From Cellulophaga sp. L1A9 (GTDB lineage: Bacteria > Bacteroidota > Bacteroidia > Flavobacteriales > Flavobacteriaceae): a DNA stretch of 64,000 bases. Position numbers and translations under genes: made by a program. The stretch spans positions 4,774,001 through 4,838,000 of the forward strand of contig NZ_CP047027.1 in assembly GCF_009797025.1 (NCBI RefSeq), read 5' to 3'. Below the pieces are notes generated by a model that worked only from the letters and a program-made list of their open reading frames with translations, made no database searches and was not told where the DNA came from. Below, one piece after another: positions 37,481 to 45,365 of this stretch. The first letter of the stretch is position 1, and each line of letters begins with the position of its first letter.

Positions 37481-38317
37481 TTATGAAAACCAATCCATAA
37501 ATGCTTTTCGTTTGTAGCGACTGATATTAATTTCAGCAATTGCATCGTTCTTAACAGCAGCTTTTAGCCGAACACGCAACTTGCCATTTTCAATTTTTTC
37601 AATTTGATCTACCGCATCTTTATGAATGATAATTTGCCGGTTGGCTCTTAAAAACAATTGATCGTTCAATCTTTCTTCGAGCGCATTCAATGTAAAATCA
37701 GAGGTTATTGTTTTACCATCATTTTGAACAGCGTACACAATTTTGTTTTCGCTGTAAAAGCACGCAATATTTTCATAGGTAAGCTTCGTAATTTTTGCGC
37801 CACTTTCAATAGTTATTTCGGCATCTTTTATAGATAACTGATATAAATTGTATAGGTCTTGTGCATACAGTAAGCTTATCATAATAAAACTTAATACTAA
37901 GGTGATTAGCAAACCAATCACCAAATAATAGAGCTCCGTTTGGCCACCTGTAACTATGTTTAAAATAATATTGACAGGAATATACATGAGTGTACTATAT
38001 CCTAGCGTAGAAGCCATAAACCATACAATTGTGACAATTTCTACCTTTTTAGAAAAATGCTTTTTCTTGTAATATTTAAAATTAAGTTCCGCTATGATTC
38101 CTATAAGAATGCATAAAGCAATAGACGATAAAAAACCTTCTAGGGGAAATCTATACGCATCTCCATTTGGAAAACTTTCTTGCGATGCTAAATGATTTAC
38201 CACTAAAGAGAAAATCGTAAATGCAAGTACTTTCTGAAACCAAGGCCATGCAGCACCGCTGATAATTGTATGCCATAATGTTTTAACCGTATTCTTAGTG
38301 GGTCCTGCTGTACTCAT
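37481..38317 (-). CDS. Membrane-anchored LytTR-family transcriptional regulator
   Basis: 278 residues. Four transmembrane helices in about residues 25-165 are followed by a LytTR DNA-binding domain (about 175-278; KLTYENIACFYSENKIVYAV, then QLFLRANRQIIIHKDAVDQI). There is no receiver domain, so it is a one-component regulator that may respond to a membrane signal or to proteolysis. The CPBP protease gene 90 bases downstream is the natural candidate target or partner. Confidence 0.85.
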   Translation of the reverse strand: MSTAGPTKNTVKTLWHTIISGAAWPWFQKVLAFTIFSLVVNHLASQESFPNGDAYRFPLEGFLSSIALCILIGIIAELNFKYYKKKHFSKKVEIVTIVWFMASTLGYSTLMYIPVNIILNIVTGGQTELYYLVIGLLITLVLSFIMISLLYAQDLYNLYQLSIKDAEITIESGAKITKLTYENIACFYSENKIVYAVQNDGKTITSDFTLNALEERLNDQLFLRANRQIIIHKDAVDQIEKIENGKLRVRLKAAVKNDAIAEINISRYKRKAFMDWFS

Positions 38318-38389
38318 GAATTAGAAGCTCTTTTTAGTCCACCTATTTTAGGATGCGGTTTTGCTATTGCAGCTAACGTTAAATATAAG

Positions 38390-38567
38390 AAATAGTAGGG
38401 CAGGTAATTAGCGATACATTTCGAATTTATACTTAGCCAAATATAAATATTTTGATTTTACCTTTTCTATCATAAACGCCAAATTTTATATTTAGCGGAC
38501 TTTGTTACTATGCACAGAACTTTCGATTTTGCCCTAAAGTCGACATTACGATTTGGCTGGGTTGTGC
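38390..38567. repeat. Cassette-like block with conserved right end
   Basis: Left edge GCTAACGTT at about 38392. The last 54 bases (38514-38567: ACAGAACTTTCGATTTTGCC through GTTGTGC) closely match 43809-43862. The block lies between the LytTR regulator start and the hydrolase stop. Confidence 0.55.
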
Positions 38568-38574
38568 TTAGTTC

Positions 38575-39561
38575 TTATTCGCATTGTATCGTTATCCATT
38601 CCATTAGTTCGTCTTTATCTACCGAAATCCAAGTTGCAGCGGTATTTTTTTTCTCCGTTTTGCTGTCTTGCGGATAAATTATTTTTAATTCTGCGTTTTC
38701 ATTTTTAGCTAGTTTCATTTGAGCAATAAGTCCAACCATATCTGGAGCATTATTGTCTATGGTAGTTTTTCTTTTCTTTTCTAACCAATATTCTATGGCA
38801 ATTTCCATATAAGCTCGGATTGGAAATTCCTGAAAATATTGAATGTGCCTATCTGTTTCGTCTGAATAACTGTAAGTCGAAAAATCAAGGTAGCTTTCAA
38901 GATTTGATTTTGGTGTACCGTTTAGATGCTTCTCTAGAACATAATTAGAGAAAGTACCTTCCCATACGGCTCCTTCTTCAAAATTTATTCTTCTGTCTCT
39001 TTTGCCTTCATTATATTGTCTTACCCAATCTAAAGGTGCATCACAAATAATTAGTCCGGAAATGTTTAATGAAAACTTGGGTTGAGTTTTTTTAATGTAT
39101 TCCACGTACTTTAATGCTCGGTGCCCAGATAAACCCACTCCAATTAGAAATACATTTTTATTTGGCAGATAGTTTTTTTCAAATGCATTTTTGATTGTTT
39201 TGTGTGCATCGATAATGGAGTTGTTGGAAAAAAAGAAGTCTAATGGAATTTCTGTTGAAACAGATAAAACAGCAAACCCAGCTTTATTCGCTTGAGAATA
39301 CATTTGTTTTGCGCTAATATTTTTATTTTCAAAACCCGAGTCTTCCAAAAAAATAATTACTCCTGAAATATTCTTTCCATTCTCGGGTTTCGCAAGTGTA
39401 TATCCTGTTTCAATATACTTTAGAAAATCACTATCCAATTTTCCTATTCTTATACTGTCATTTTGCGCCTTTTGATATTCTTCTATGATATTTTGTCCAT
39501 TGGTTTTTGAAAACGAAAATACTAACAGAAATATAAGTATTGATTTGATTCCAATTTTCAT
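38575..39561 (-). CDS. Secreted alpha/beta-hydrolase-like protein
   Basis: 328 residues from the ATG at 39561, giving the signal peptide MKIGIKSILIFLLVFSF. The frame opens earlier at 39603, but that extension lies inside the repeated border. A nucleophile-elbow motif GVGLSGHRALK (GxSxG) and the strand KNISGVIIFLED suggest an esterase/alpha-beta-hydrolase fold; the remaining triad is not certain (possibly the Asp in LIICDAPLDW). No close family named. Single-gene unit. Confidence 0.6.
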   Translation of the reverse strand: MKIGIKSILIFLLVFSFSKTNGQNIIEEYQKAQNDSIRIGKLDSDFLKYIETGYTLAKPENGKNISGVIIFLEDSGFENKNISAKQMYSQANKAGFAVLSVSTEIPLDFFFSNNSIIDAHKTIKNAFEKNYLPNKNVFLIGVGLSGHRALKYVEYIKKTQPKFSLNISGLIICDAPLDWVRQYNEGKRDRRINFEEGAVWEGTFSNYVLEKHLNGTPKSNLESYLDFSTYSYSDETDRHIQYFQEFPIRAYMEIAIEYWLEKKRKTTIDNNAPDMVGLIAQMKLAKNENAELKIIYPQDSKTEKKNTAATWISVDKDELMEWITIQCE

Positions 39562-39597
39562 TTTTTCTTTCTTTTTGGTTACTAGGCTCAGAGTTGA

Positions 39598-39858
39598 GCA
39601 CAACGTACGGATAATCGTGTGTTTGCCTTTTCGATTAATAATTCTATTGATGCCGTATATATTCAGTTATTCAATTTTTCTATTGCTTTTAAACGTGGCT
39701 ATTCCTAGTACCTAAATAAAACATATGGTTTACAACACGAAAATTTATTGTGGAATATCACAGCACTAATATAGAAAATAATGCTATTTAAAACCTTAGG
39801 AAAAACAGTAGAAATAAAAAAATAGAAACCCGTTAAGGAAATACTGGATTGTTCTTTG
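39598..39858. repeat. Cassette-border element, copy A
   Basis: Begins GCACAAC and the hairpin ACGTACGG-ATAA-TCGTGTGT, which pairs fully if G-T wobbles are allowed. From TTATTCAATTTTTCTATTGC onward about 200 bp closely match 44955-45140. This occupies most of the 380-base gap 39562-39941; the remainder is AT-rich with no gene. Confidence 0.85.
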
Positions 39859-39941
39859 CTTCAATTATGAGTTTTACTCTTTACAAATTAAAGTCTTTTA
39901 AAAAAGGGATATATCTCCTTATTTTATATTTATACTGTTGG

Positions 39942-41009
39942 CTAATAGTTGTTCCATTTTTCATAAAGCTTTGTCGCTACCTTCCACATATCTTTATCCC
40001 ATTCAGAATTTGTCTGATAGGTACCTAACGCGATGCTTTCACGCAGTGCTACTTGTGCTTGTAAAAGTTCTACATCTATTACTGGTGGGCCTAAAATTGC
40101 AGCAACTTGCTTCTTTTCTTTAGGTGTAACACTAAACACTGTAGCATCAATAATTTCTCGTATTTTTTGAAAATCAGCTCTAAAATCTATTCCATCCTTT
40201 TCTGTTAAGAAAGAATCTTCAATCTTTTCAAAAATTATAAATGTTAAGAATGGACATATTTTTAATACCTCTGGCAATATTTCAAGTATTACTTCTGGAA
40301 TTCTACCATCATGTGTGTCTCTTCGTATTTTTCTAGATAATGTGGGGTCAGTGTCCCAACTACCCCCTGAAATGTGAAGCTCTTTAACCAATGATAAAGG
40401 GTAAGACTTGATTATGGTCATCATATCAATATTAAAATTCTCTGATTGACAATAGATATTATGAAGATCAAGAATAACAAATCCATTAACCGGATTTACC
40501 AATTTAAAAAGAAACTCTCCCTGTTCCAAAATATCAGCTACATTAGCCGTTAAAGCCAAATTTTCTATTCCAACATCTACCTGAGCAGTAGCTTGAAGTC
40601 GTTTTAATCTATCTATGCCTATTTGAAGTACAGGATTAGATAACTGAATGGGTAGCGGAAACCCGCTATGAGCATTAGCACTACTCATAAGTCCAAAATG
40701 CTCAGAAATTTGACAATACTTGTGGGACAAAGTTTCCTGCCTCACTTTTTTAAGCCAATTTTCTTGTCTAGAACTCCAATTAGCATCTAAAAGAGAGTAA
40801 AACACTCCATGTCCAAGAAGCCTATTTTTCTCTCCATACTCTTTAAGTAAAAGTGATAGCCATGCAGGCTCATCCGCAGCGTCTTTTAATGTGTCGAAAG
40901 ACCATTCTATAATTTCAATTTTCTCTCCTGCAAAAAGCGGTAAAGCAGCTTCTAAAAATTTTAGGCTAGGTGCTATAGCAATACCCAGTTTAGGTTTTTT
41001 AATGCCCAT
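39942..41009 (-). CDS. DUF692/MNIO multinuclear non-heme iron oxidase (RiPP-modifying)
   Basis: 355 residues. The start at 41009 is chosen because its ATG overlaps the stop of the precursor gene (TAATG); the frame opens earlier at 41033. A TIM-barrel enzyme of the MbnB/TglH/ChrH type with expected metal ligands: H67 (GHGVF), E103-H104 (SEHFGLM), E149-N150 (GIENLA), D181-N184 (LDLHNIY), E210-H212 (ELHISGG), D231/H233 (DTHDGRIPE) and E261. Such enzymes oxidise cysteine residues of a peptide using O2 and two or three irons. The precursor with two C-terminal cysteines encoded immediately upstream is the obvious substrate. No helper protein (MbnC/TglI type) is seen nearby. Confidence 0.9.
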   Translation of the reverse strand: MGIKKPKLGIAIAPSLKFLEAALPLFAGEKIEIIEWSFDTLKDAADEPAWLSLLLKEYGEKNRLLGHGVFYSLLDANWSSRQENWLKKVRQETLSHKYCQISEHFGLMSSANAHSGFPLPIQLSNPVLQIGIDRLKRLQATAQVDVGIENLALTANVADILEQGEFLFKLVNPVNGFVILDLHNIYCQSENFNIDMMTIIKSYPLSLVKELHISGGSWDTDPTLSRKIRRDTHDGRIPEVILEILPEVLKICPFLTFIIFEKIEDSFLTEKDGIDFRADFQKIREIIDATVFSVTPKEKKQVAAILGPPVIDVELLQAQVALRESIALGTYQTNSEWDKDMWKVATKLYEKWNNY

Positions 41010-41287
41010 TATCCTCTTCCGCATGCTGGACAACCAAAACGAGGAGAAGATTCAACTCGTAATGCTAATATAGAATCTCTTCTTACTTTCTGTTCATGAA
41101 TCTTGATGGAATCATTTTTTCGTCTCTGCTCCCTTAGTTTAGTTGAATCTTTAACTGGTGTTGACAATGAGATTTCAGTACTATTTTTAGTTGGAACAAG
41201 GCTGTCTTTGACAACATTGCTTACTTGTGCAGACACACCAATTCCTGAAGAAATCATACTGGCTAATAATATATTCGAAAGTTTCAT
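41009..41287 (-). CDS. Putative RiPP precursor peptide with signal peptide and C-terminal CxxC
   Basis: 92 residues. Residues 1-20 form a Sec signal peptide (cleavage after VSA), 21-79 a charged, helix-prone linker rich in Lys, Arg and Asp, and the end is SSPRFGCPACGRG. C86 and C89 are its only cysteines and lie seven and four residues from the end. Translational coupling to the MNIO gene marks it as the substrate. Modification probably yields a heterocycle such as oxazolone-thioamide or imidazolidinedione, and Sec export would follow, as proposed for bufferin-type copper-binding peptides. Chemistry and role are inferred; the gene pair and CxxC are seen. Confidence 0.8.
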   Translation of the reverse strand: MKLSNILLASMISSGIGVSAQVSNVVKDSLVPTKNSTEISLSTPVKDSTKLREQRRKNDSIKIHEQKVRRDSILALRVESSPRFGCPACGRG

Positions 41288-41460
41288 AGGCTATATTTCG
41301 TATTTATAAGATATTGTATATCAAAATTAATGCCAACGATTATGATAGTGTAAGTAGCCCGATTAAAAGATTTTGCCACTTTATAAATATACGTAGACCT
41401 TTTGATTAAATACTAAACGTCCTATTTGCAATTCATAATATGCTGCTAACTTATATTTAT

Positions 41461-42693
41461 TTATTTATTTATTGTGTTTTCATAAACTGACAAGGATTCC
41501 CATATTTCTTCTATTTCTGGCCAAACATCATCACTAAAATCCGTATCTGTATTAATAATTAATATTTTTCCAGTTTCTGTTTTAGGATTAAAATACATTG
41601 CTGTCATCACTCCAGGGTCAGAACCATTATGACCAATTATTTTCTCCTCAACACCCAAAAATTCATCTCTAAACTCCATGAATATTCCGAATTCTCCGTC
41701 AGTTTCTTTCTCGGAAACTTTTTGTTTTTCAAATAATTTATCATAGCTCTGTTTGGTTAACAAAGCTCCCTTACCGTTGTAGCCTTTAATTAACTCAGAC
41801 AGGAATAATCCCAAATCTTTGCTTGAAGTAATAAAGCCACCATCCGCATAAGTAATTAAGGAGTAATCGGCTATCATCATTTCTTTATTTGCAAACAGCT
41901 TAGAACGCCTTGTGGTGTCAATATCCTTTGATGACCAACCAGAAGATGACATTTTTAATGGCTTTAATATATTGACTTTTGTAAAAGATTGATAATCTTG
42001 ACCCGTTGCAGATGCAATTATCTGTGCACAAAGCGCGGCAGCTATATTTGAATATTCCCTTTTTTCTCCCGGTTTTGTATTTGAAAATGTGTCATTAGTG
42101 TACCATTTACCTTTTACAGTAAGGCTGTTTTCAATATATTCTAACAATGAAATCTTTGTTTCAGGTTTATTAAAGTAATCAAATACACCTTCATTTTCTT
42201 CATGTTCAGATTTTTCTAGAACATATGATTTTCCATATATCTCGTCAAGATCAATAATTGAAGAAGTGTGATACGCTAAATGTTTAATTAAAATAGGATG
42301 ATCAGGATAATTTGGATTAACAATTTTGAAAGGCAAATATTTATTTATTGGGTCGTTCAAATCTAATTTTCCTAGTTCTTGAGCTTTTAATAAAGATATT
42401 CCAATTAGTGTTTTGGATATTGAACCTATGTTTTGAATTGTATTTGACGTGTAAGGATTATTTTGATCAATATCGGTAAATCCGAATCCTTTATCATAAA
42501 TCAATCCTTTATCATCCACTACGGATACTGAAAAACCAATAATAGCATCTTTATCAAATGCTAGTTGCAAGTTTTTAGTCAATGTATCGTTTATTGCCTT
42601 ATAATTTTTTTTTGATGTTTCTTTTGGTTCTATTTTTTCTTTACACGAAAATAATGTTATTGAAATAATAAGTAATAAAAATAGATTTTTCAT
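41461..42693 (-). CDS. Serine beta-lactamase-like hydrolase, lipoprotein
   Basis: 410 residues. Lipoprotein signal MKNLFLLLIISITLFSC (Cys17), then a class C beta-lactamase/DD-peptidase-like fold with S91-I-S-K94 (GSISKTLIG), a YSN motif (REYSNIAAAL) and HNGSDPG near the C-terminus in place of KTG. Members hydrolyse peptides or esters more often than antibiotics. Single-gene unit with cassette-like blocks on both sides (41330 and 42735). Confidence 0.88.
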   Translation of the reverse strand: MKNLFLLLIISITLFSCKEKIEPKETSKKNYKAINDTLTKNLQLAFDKDAIIGFSVSVVDDKGLIYDKGFGFTDIDQNNPYTSNTIQNIGSISKTLIGISLLKAQELGKLDLNDPINKYLPFKIVNPNYPDHPILIKHLAYHTSSIIDLDEIYGKSYVLEKSEHEENEGVFDYFNKPETKISLLEYIENSLTVKGKWYTNDTFSNTKPGEKREYSNIAAALCAQIIASATGQDYQSFTKVNILKPLKMSSSGWSSKDIDTTRRSKLFANKEMMIADYSLITYADGGFITSSKDLGLFLSELIKGYNGKGALLTKQSYDKLFEKQKVSEKETDGEFGIFMEFRDEFLGVEEKIIGHNGSDPGVMTAMYFNPKTETGKILIINTDTDFSDDVWPEIEEIWESLSVYENTINK

Positions 42694-42924
42694 TCCAGGT
42701 GCTTTTTATTTAATTTGATGTTGTTTTGAAACTTGCTGACAACGGTTGAGCTCGTATATAAGAATTAATGCTAAAAATAAGTGATAATTTTCAGATGAAA
42801 CACAAGCTTAATGTTCCTATTTTTCTTTTATTTTTTCTCTTCGAAGCGAAATTTTTAGAATTTATAGTTTCCATAAATAAACAAAAACCTATCGAAAAGC
42901 CTATAATAGTTATAGTATAAAATG

Positions 42925-43608
42925 CTAGCAACTGGCATTTTTCGCAATCCACTCGTCAGCTACTTTTTCGACATACTCTGTAAATGTATTTATGATGTCA
43001 TAATTGTAAAAAGTATATTCTGGTTGCCCAGTAATTGGTGTAATGTCATCAAAACAATGGTCTGAAGCAAATAGCATAATTTTATTAGTTCTAGGATGAT
43101 AAAAGGTCATATTCCCATTTGCCTCTTCCGCAAAACAAATCAAATTAGAGTGTTCTATCGGTTCGATATTTTCTTCCCCGCAAATCTCTTTATAATATTC
43201 ATTCCAACTTCCAATTCCGAAACTGCATTCAGTTCCGATAAACATAAAATTTTGATTATTTGTTAGAGAATCTTCTGGTTGATTAAACGACTCTTGAATT
43301 CCACCAATGTTTTGTAATAAAATTTTATGTTCGGCACTTAATTTATCTGATATTCCTTCTAAATCCTCAACTTTATTTAACCATCCAAATATTTCGTCAT
43401 CAATATCATTCCAAGCAAACAAAATATGAGGAACATTATTTATCAGCAGAAAAGTTTTTCGGGAACACTCAATCAGTTTTGTCAATTTTGGAAATATGTG
43501 TTTGAAATCAGCTGACAATTCGAGGATGTTTTCTTCATATTCAATTTTGTCATTTTCTTGAAAAAACCAACTTATATCTTCTATAAATGCCTTTAAATCT
43601 TTGTTCAT
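42925..43608 (-). CDS. SMI1/KNR4 (SUKH)-like protein
   Basis: 227 residues without signal peptide. The C-terminal half shows the SUKH pattern: a Gly-containing strand start (NFMFIGTECSFGIG), an acidic middle, then LICFAEEANGNMTFYHPRTNKIMLF and a short helix. SUKH proteins are immunity proteins for polymorphic toxins or general binding modules. The N-terminal 100 residues are helical and less typical. No toxin gene adjoins, though the next upstream gene encodes YD-type repeats. Confidence 0.65.
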   Translation of the reverse strand: MNKDLKAFIEDISWFFQENDKIEYEENILELSADFKHIFPKLTKLIECSRKTFLLINNVPHILFAWNDIDDEIFGWLNKVEDLEGISDKLSAEHKILLQNIGGIQESFNQPEDSLTNNQNFMFIGTECSFGIGSWNEYYKEICGEENIEPIEHSNLICFAEEANGNMTFYHPRTNKIMLFASDHCFDDITPITGQPEYTFYNYDIINTFTEYVEKVADEWIAKNASC

Positions 43609-43621
43609 AGTTGGTTTTTCT

Positions 43622-43862
43622 GCTTGTTGCTAACGTTAAAGCTATGATTAGTGCGGAGGCAAGGAAACTTTTCGTTTCCGTCTGCGCACAAAGCTAAAGC
43701 TTATTGCCTGCCTGCCGGCGAGGCTGGTGTTGTTTTTTTTTCTTGTCCAAAGCTAAATCCATAAGATTTAGCAACTTCATAAACCTGTCTGCCGACAGGC
43801 AGATATATACAGACCTTTCGATTTTGCCCTAAAGCCCGCATTACGTTTAGGTTTTGTTGTGC
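43622..43862. repeat. Cassette-like block with nested hairpins
   Basis: Left edge GCTAACGTT (43629), a nested hairpin at 43640-43694 around GGAAAC-TTTTC-GTTTCC, a degenerate CCTGCCTGCCGGC motif (43707), a perfect GCTAAATC-loop-GATTTAGC stem (43752-43772), a CCTGTC-TGCC-GACAGG stem (43784-43799) and a right end that repeats 38514-38567 and finishes GTTGTGC (43856-43862). Confidence 0.7.
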
Positions 43863-43873
43863 AATCTTGTTCG

Positions 43874-44893
43874 TTAATAGTATACAATTTTACGTATTGT
43901 AATGTCTGATAATTCTTGGTCTTTAAATCGAATCCTTTTTACCCAATTATCTTTTTTATCAAATTTGTATTCAAATTCTTCATATTTATCAATAAAACTG
44001 TTTCCCGTACTGATGTCTTCCAACACAATATTACCGTAAGCATCATATTCAATTATTTTGTTGCCTTTTAACGAGCCATCTTCATTAAAACCTTTCCATT
44101 TAATATGTCTTTTCTCTTTATCATAGCAATCTATCGATTTGGCGGATAAGGGACTTTCATTTCTGTATGTTGTAACTATTTCGTTTTCTCCATTCATTTC
44201 AAAAACCTCCGTTATTTTTAATTTTCCATTTGAATCATATTCTTTATGAATTCTTGAGCTGTCTTTAGTATTAAATTCAAATGTTGTCCTTGAGCTCAAT
44301 TTACCTCCTATATATAATAAAACTAATGTCTTATTTCCTAAACTATCATAATGGAATAATCTTTCACTTTTTATTTCTCCATTAGCTTTATACCACACTC
44401 TTTTTTCTAATTTATTTAAATCATTAAAAATGAATTCTTCTCTGGAGTAAAGAGTGTTCTTTGGCGAATAAAATCGTTCTTCAATTTTATTGTTATTTCC
44501 ATCGTAAGTGTAATTATACATATAGTCATTACTTTCAGATTTGATTAAATTCCCCGAATGGTCATAATCATATTTTGTCTCCTGTTCTAATTTTGAATTA
44601 TTGAATTGATATTCCTTTCGTTCCGTAAGATTACCGCGTCGGTTAAAAGAGTATGAATTGGTTATAACTAAGTTGTCATTAATATTTTCATCTCCTTTGA
44701 TAAGTATATCTCTCAATCTATATTCATTAATTGTCTTAGGTTGACCATAAATATTCTTTGATTTGAGGTCATTATCGATACCTTGTGCAAATTGATTATT
44801 GATATTATTAGTTAAACTGTTGGGATTTTTAGCCGTACTTTCATTACAGCTAAAAAAAGCACAAAAGATAGAAACTATTATTAAGTATTTCAT
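43874..44893 (-). CDS. RHS/YD-repeat-like lipoprotein
   Basis: 339 residues, lipoprotein signal (MKYLIIVSIFCAFFSC, Cys16). The body consists of YD-type repeats: YDYDHSGNLIKSES, YTYDGNNNKIEERF, FHYDSLGNKTLVLL, EYDAYGNIVLED. Unlike full RHS toxins there is no core shell or toxic C-terminus, so it is more likely a small surface beta protein. The right border ends 11 bases past its stop and the left border begins 23 bases before its start. Confidence 0.75.
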   Translation of the reverse strand: MKYLIIVSIFCAFFSCNESTAKNPNSLTNNINNQFAQGIDNDLKSKNIYGQPKTINEYRLRDILIKGDENINDNLVITNSYSFNRRGNLTERKEYQFNNSKLEQETKYDYDHSGNLIKSESNDYMYNYTYDGNNNKIEERFYSPKNTLYSREEFIFNDLNKLEKRVWYKANGEIKSERLFHYDSLGNKTLVLLYIGGKLSSRTTFEFNTKDSSRIHKEYDSNGKLKITEVFEMNGENEIVTTYRNESPLSAKSIDCYDKEKRHIKWKGFNEDGSLKGNKIIEYDAYGNIVLEDISTGNSFIDKYEEFEYKFDKKDNWVKRIRFKDQELSDITIRKIVYY

Positions 44894-44915
44894 TTTATCA
44901 TAGGGTCAAAATGTT

Positions 44916-45140
44916 ACACAACATGCGGATAACCGTATGTATACAGTTACTCAATTTTTCTATTGCTTTTAAACGTTGCTATTCCTAGCACCTAAATAAA
45001 GCATATGTTTCACAACACTAAAATTTATTGTGGAATATCATAGCACTAATATAGAAAATAATACTATTTAAAACCTTAGGAAAAACAGTAGAAGTGAAAA
45101 ATAGTAACCCATTAAGGAAATACTGGCTTGTTTTTTTGTT
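44916..45140. repeat. Cassette-border element, copy B
   Basis: Begins ACACAAC with hairpin ACATGCGG-ATAA-CCGTATGT, then about 190 bp closely matching copy A (39598-39858), including ACCTAAATAAA, AAATTTATTGTGG and AAAACCTTAGGAAAAACAGT. It fills the first part of the gene-free stretch 44894-45365; the second part holds a terminator-like hairpin and a GTTGTGC right end at 45343-45349. Confidence 0.85.
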
Positions 45141-45251
45141 TTAGTTCTTCTTAAAATCTGTCCTTTGCTATTGCAAAATCTGGCAGACCCTATGGTGAAA
45201 CTTACATTTCTATATTGCCTGAATAAATAGAGGATAAATCGAATAAAAAAA

Positions 45252-45283
45252 GCTCAAAGAATCTGTTTTTTGAATCTATGAGC
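45252..45283 (-). terminator. Intrinsic terminator after STAND NTPase gene
   Basis: GCTCAAAGAATC (45252-45263) pairs 10 of 12 with GAATCTATGAGC (45272-45283). On the minus strand the hairpin is followed by a run of six T. It lies 83 bases past the stop of the 1280-residue gene, so that gene is transcribed as a single unit. Confidence 0.6.
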
Positions 45284-45365
45284 CTAGAATAATAGTGTCT
45301 CAGATTAAAGAAGAATTTACTTGTTTTTTACCTCAATTCTTTGTTGTGCTTTCGTGTTTGTCTAT

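Noticed and set aside
41461..42693. Antibiotic-resistance beta-lactamase
   Set aside because: It has SxxK and YSN but HNGSD rather than KTG, and a lipoprotein anchor; this fits a peptidase/esterase-type family member better.
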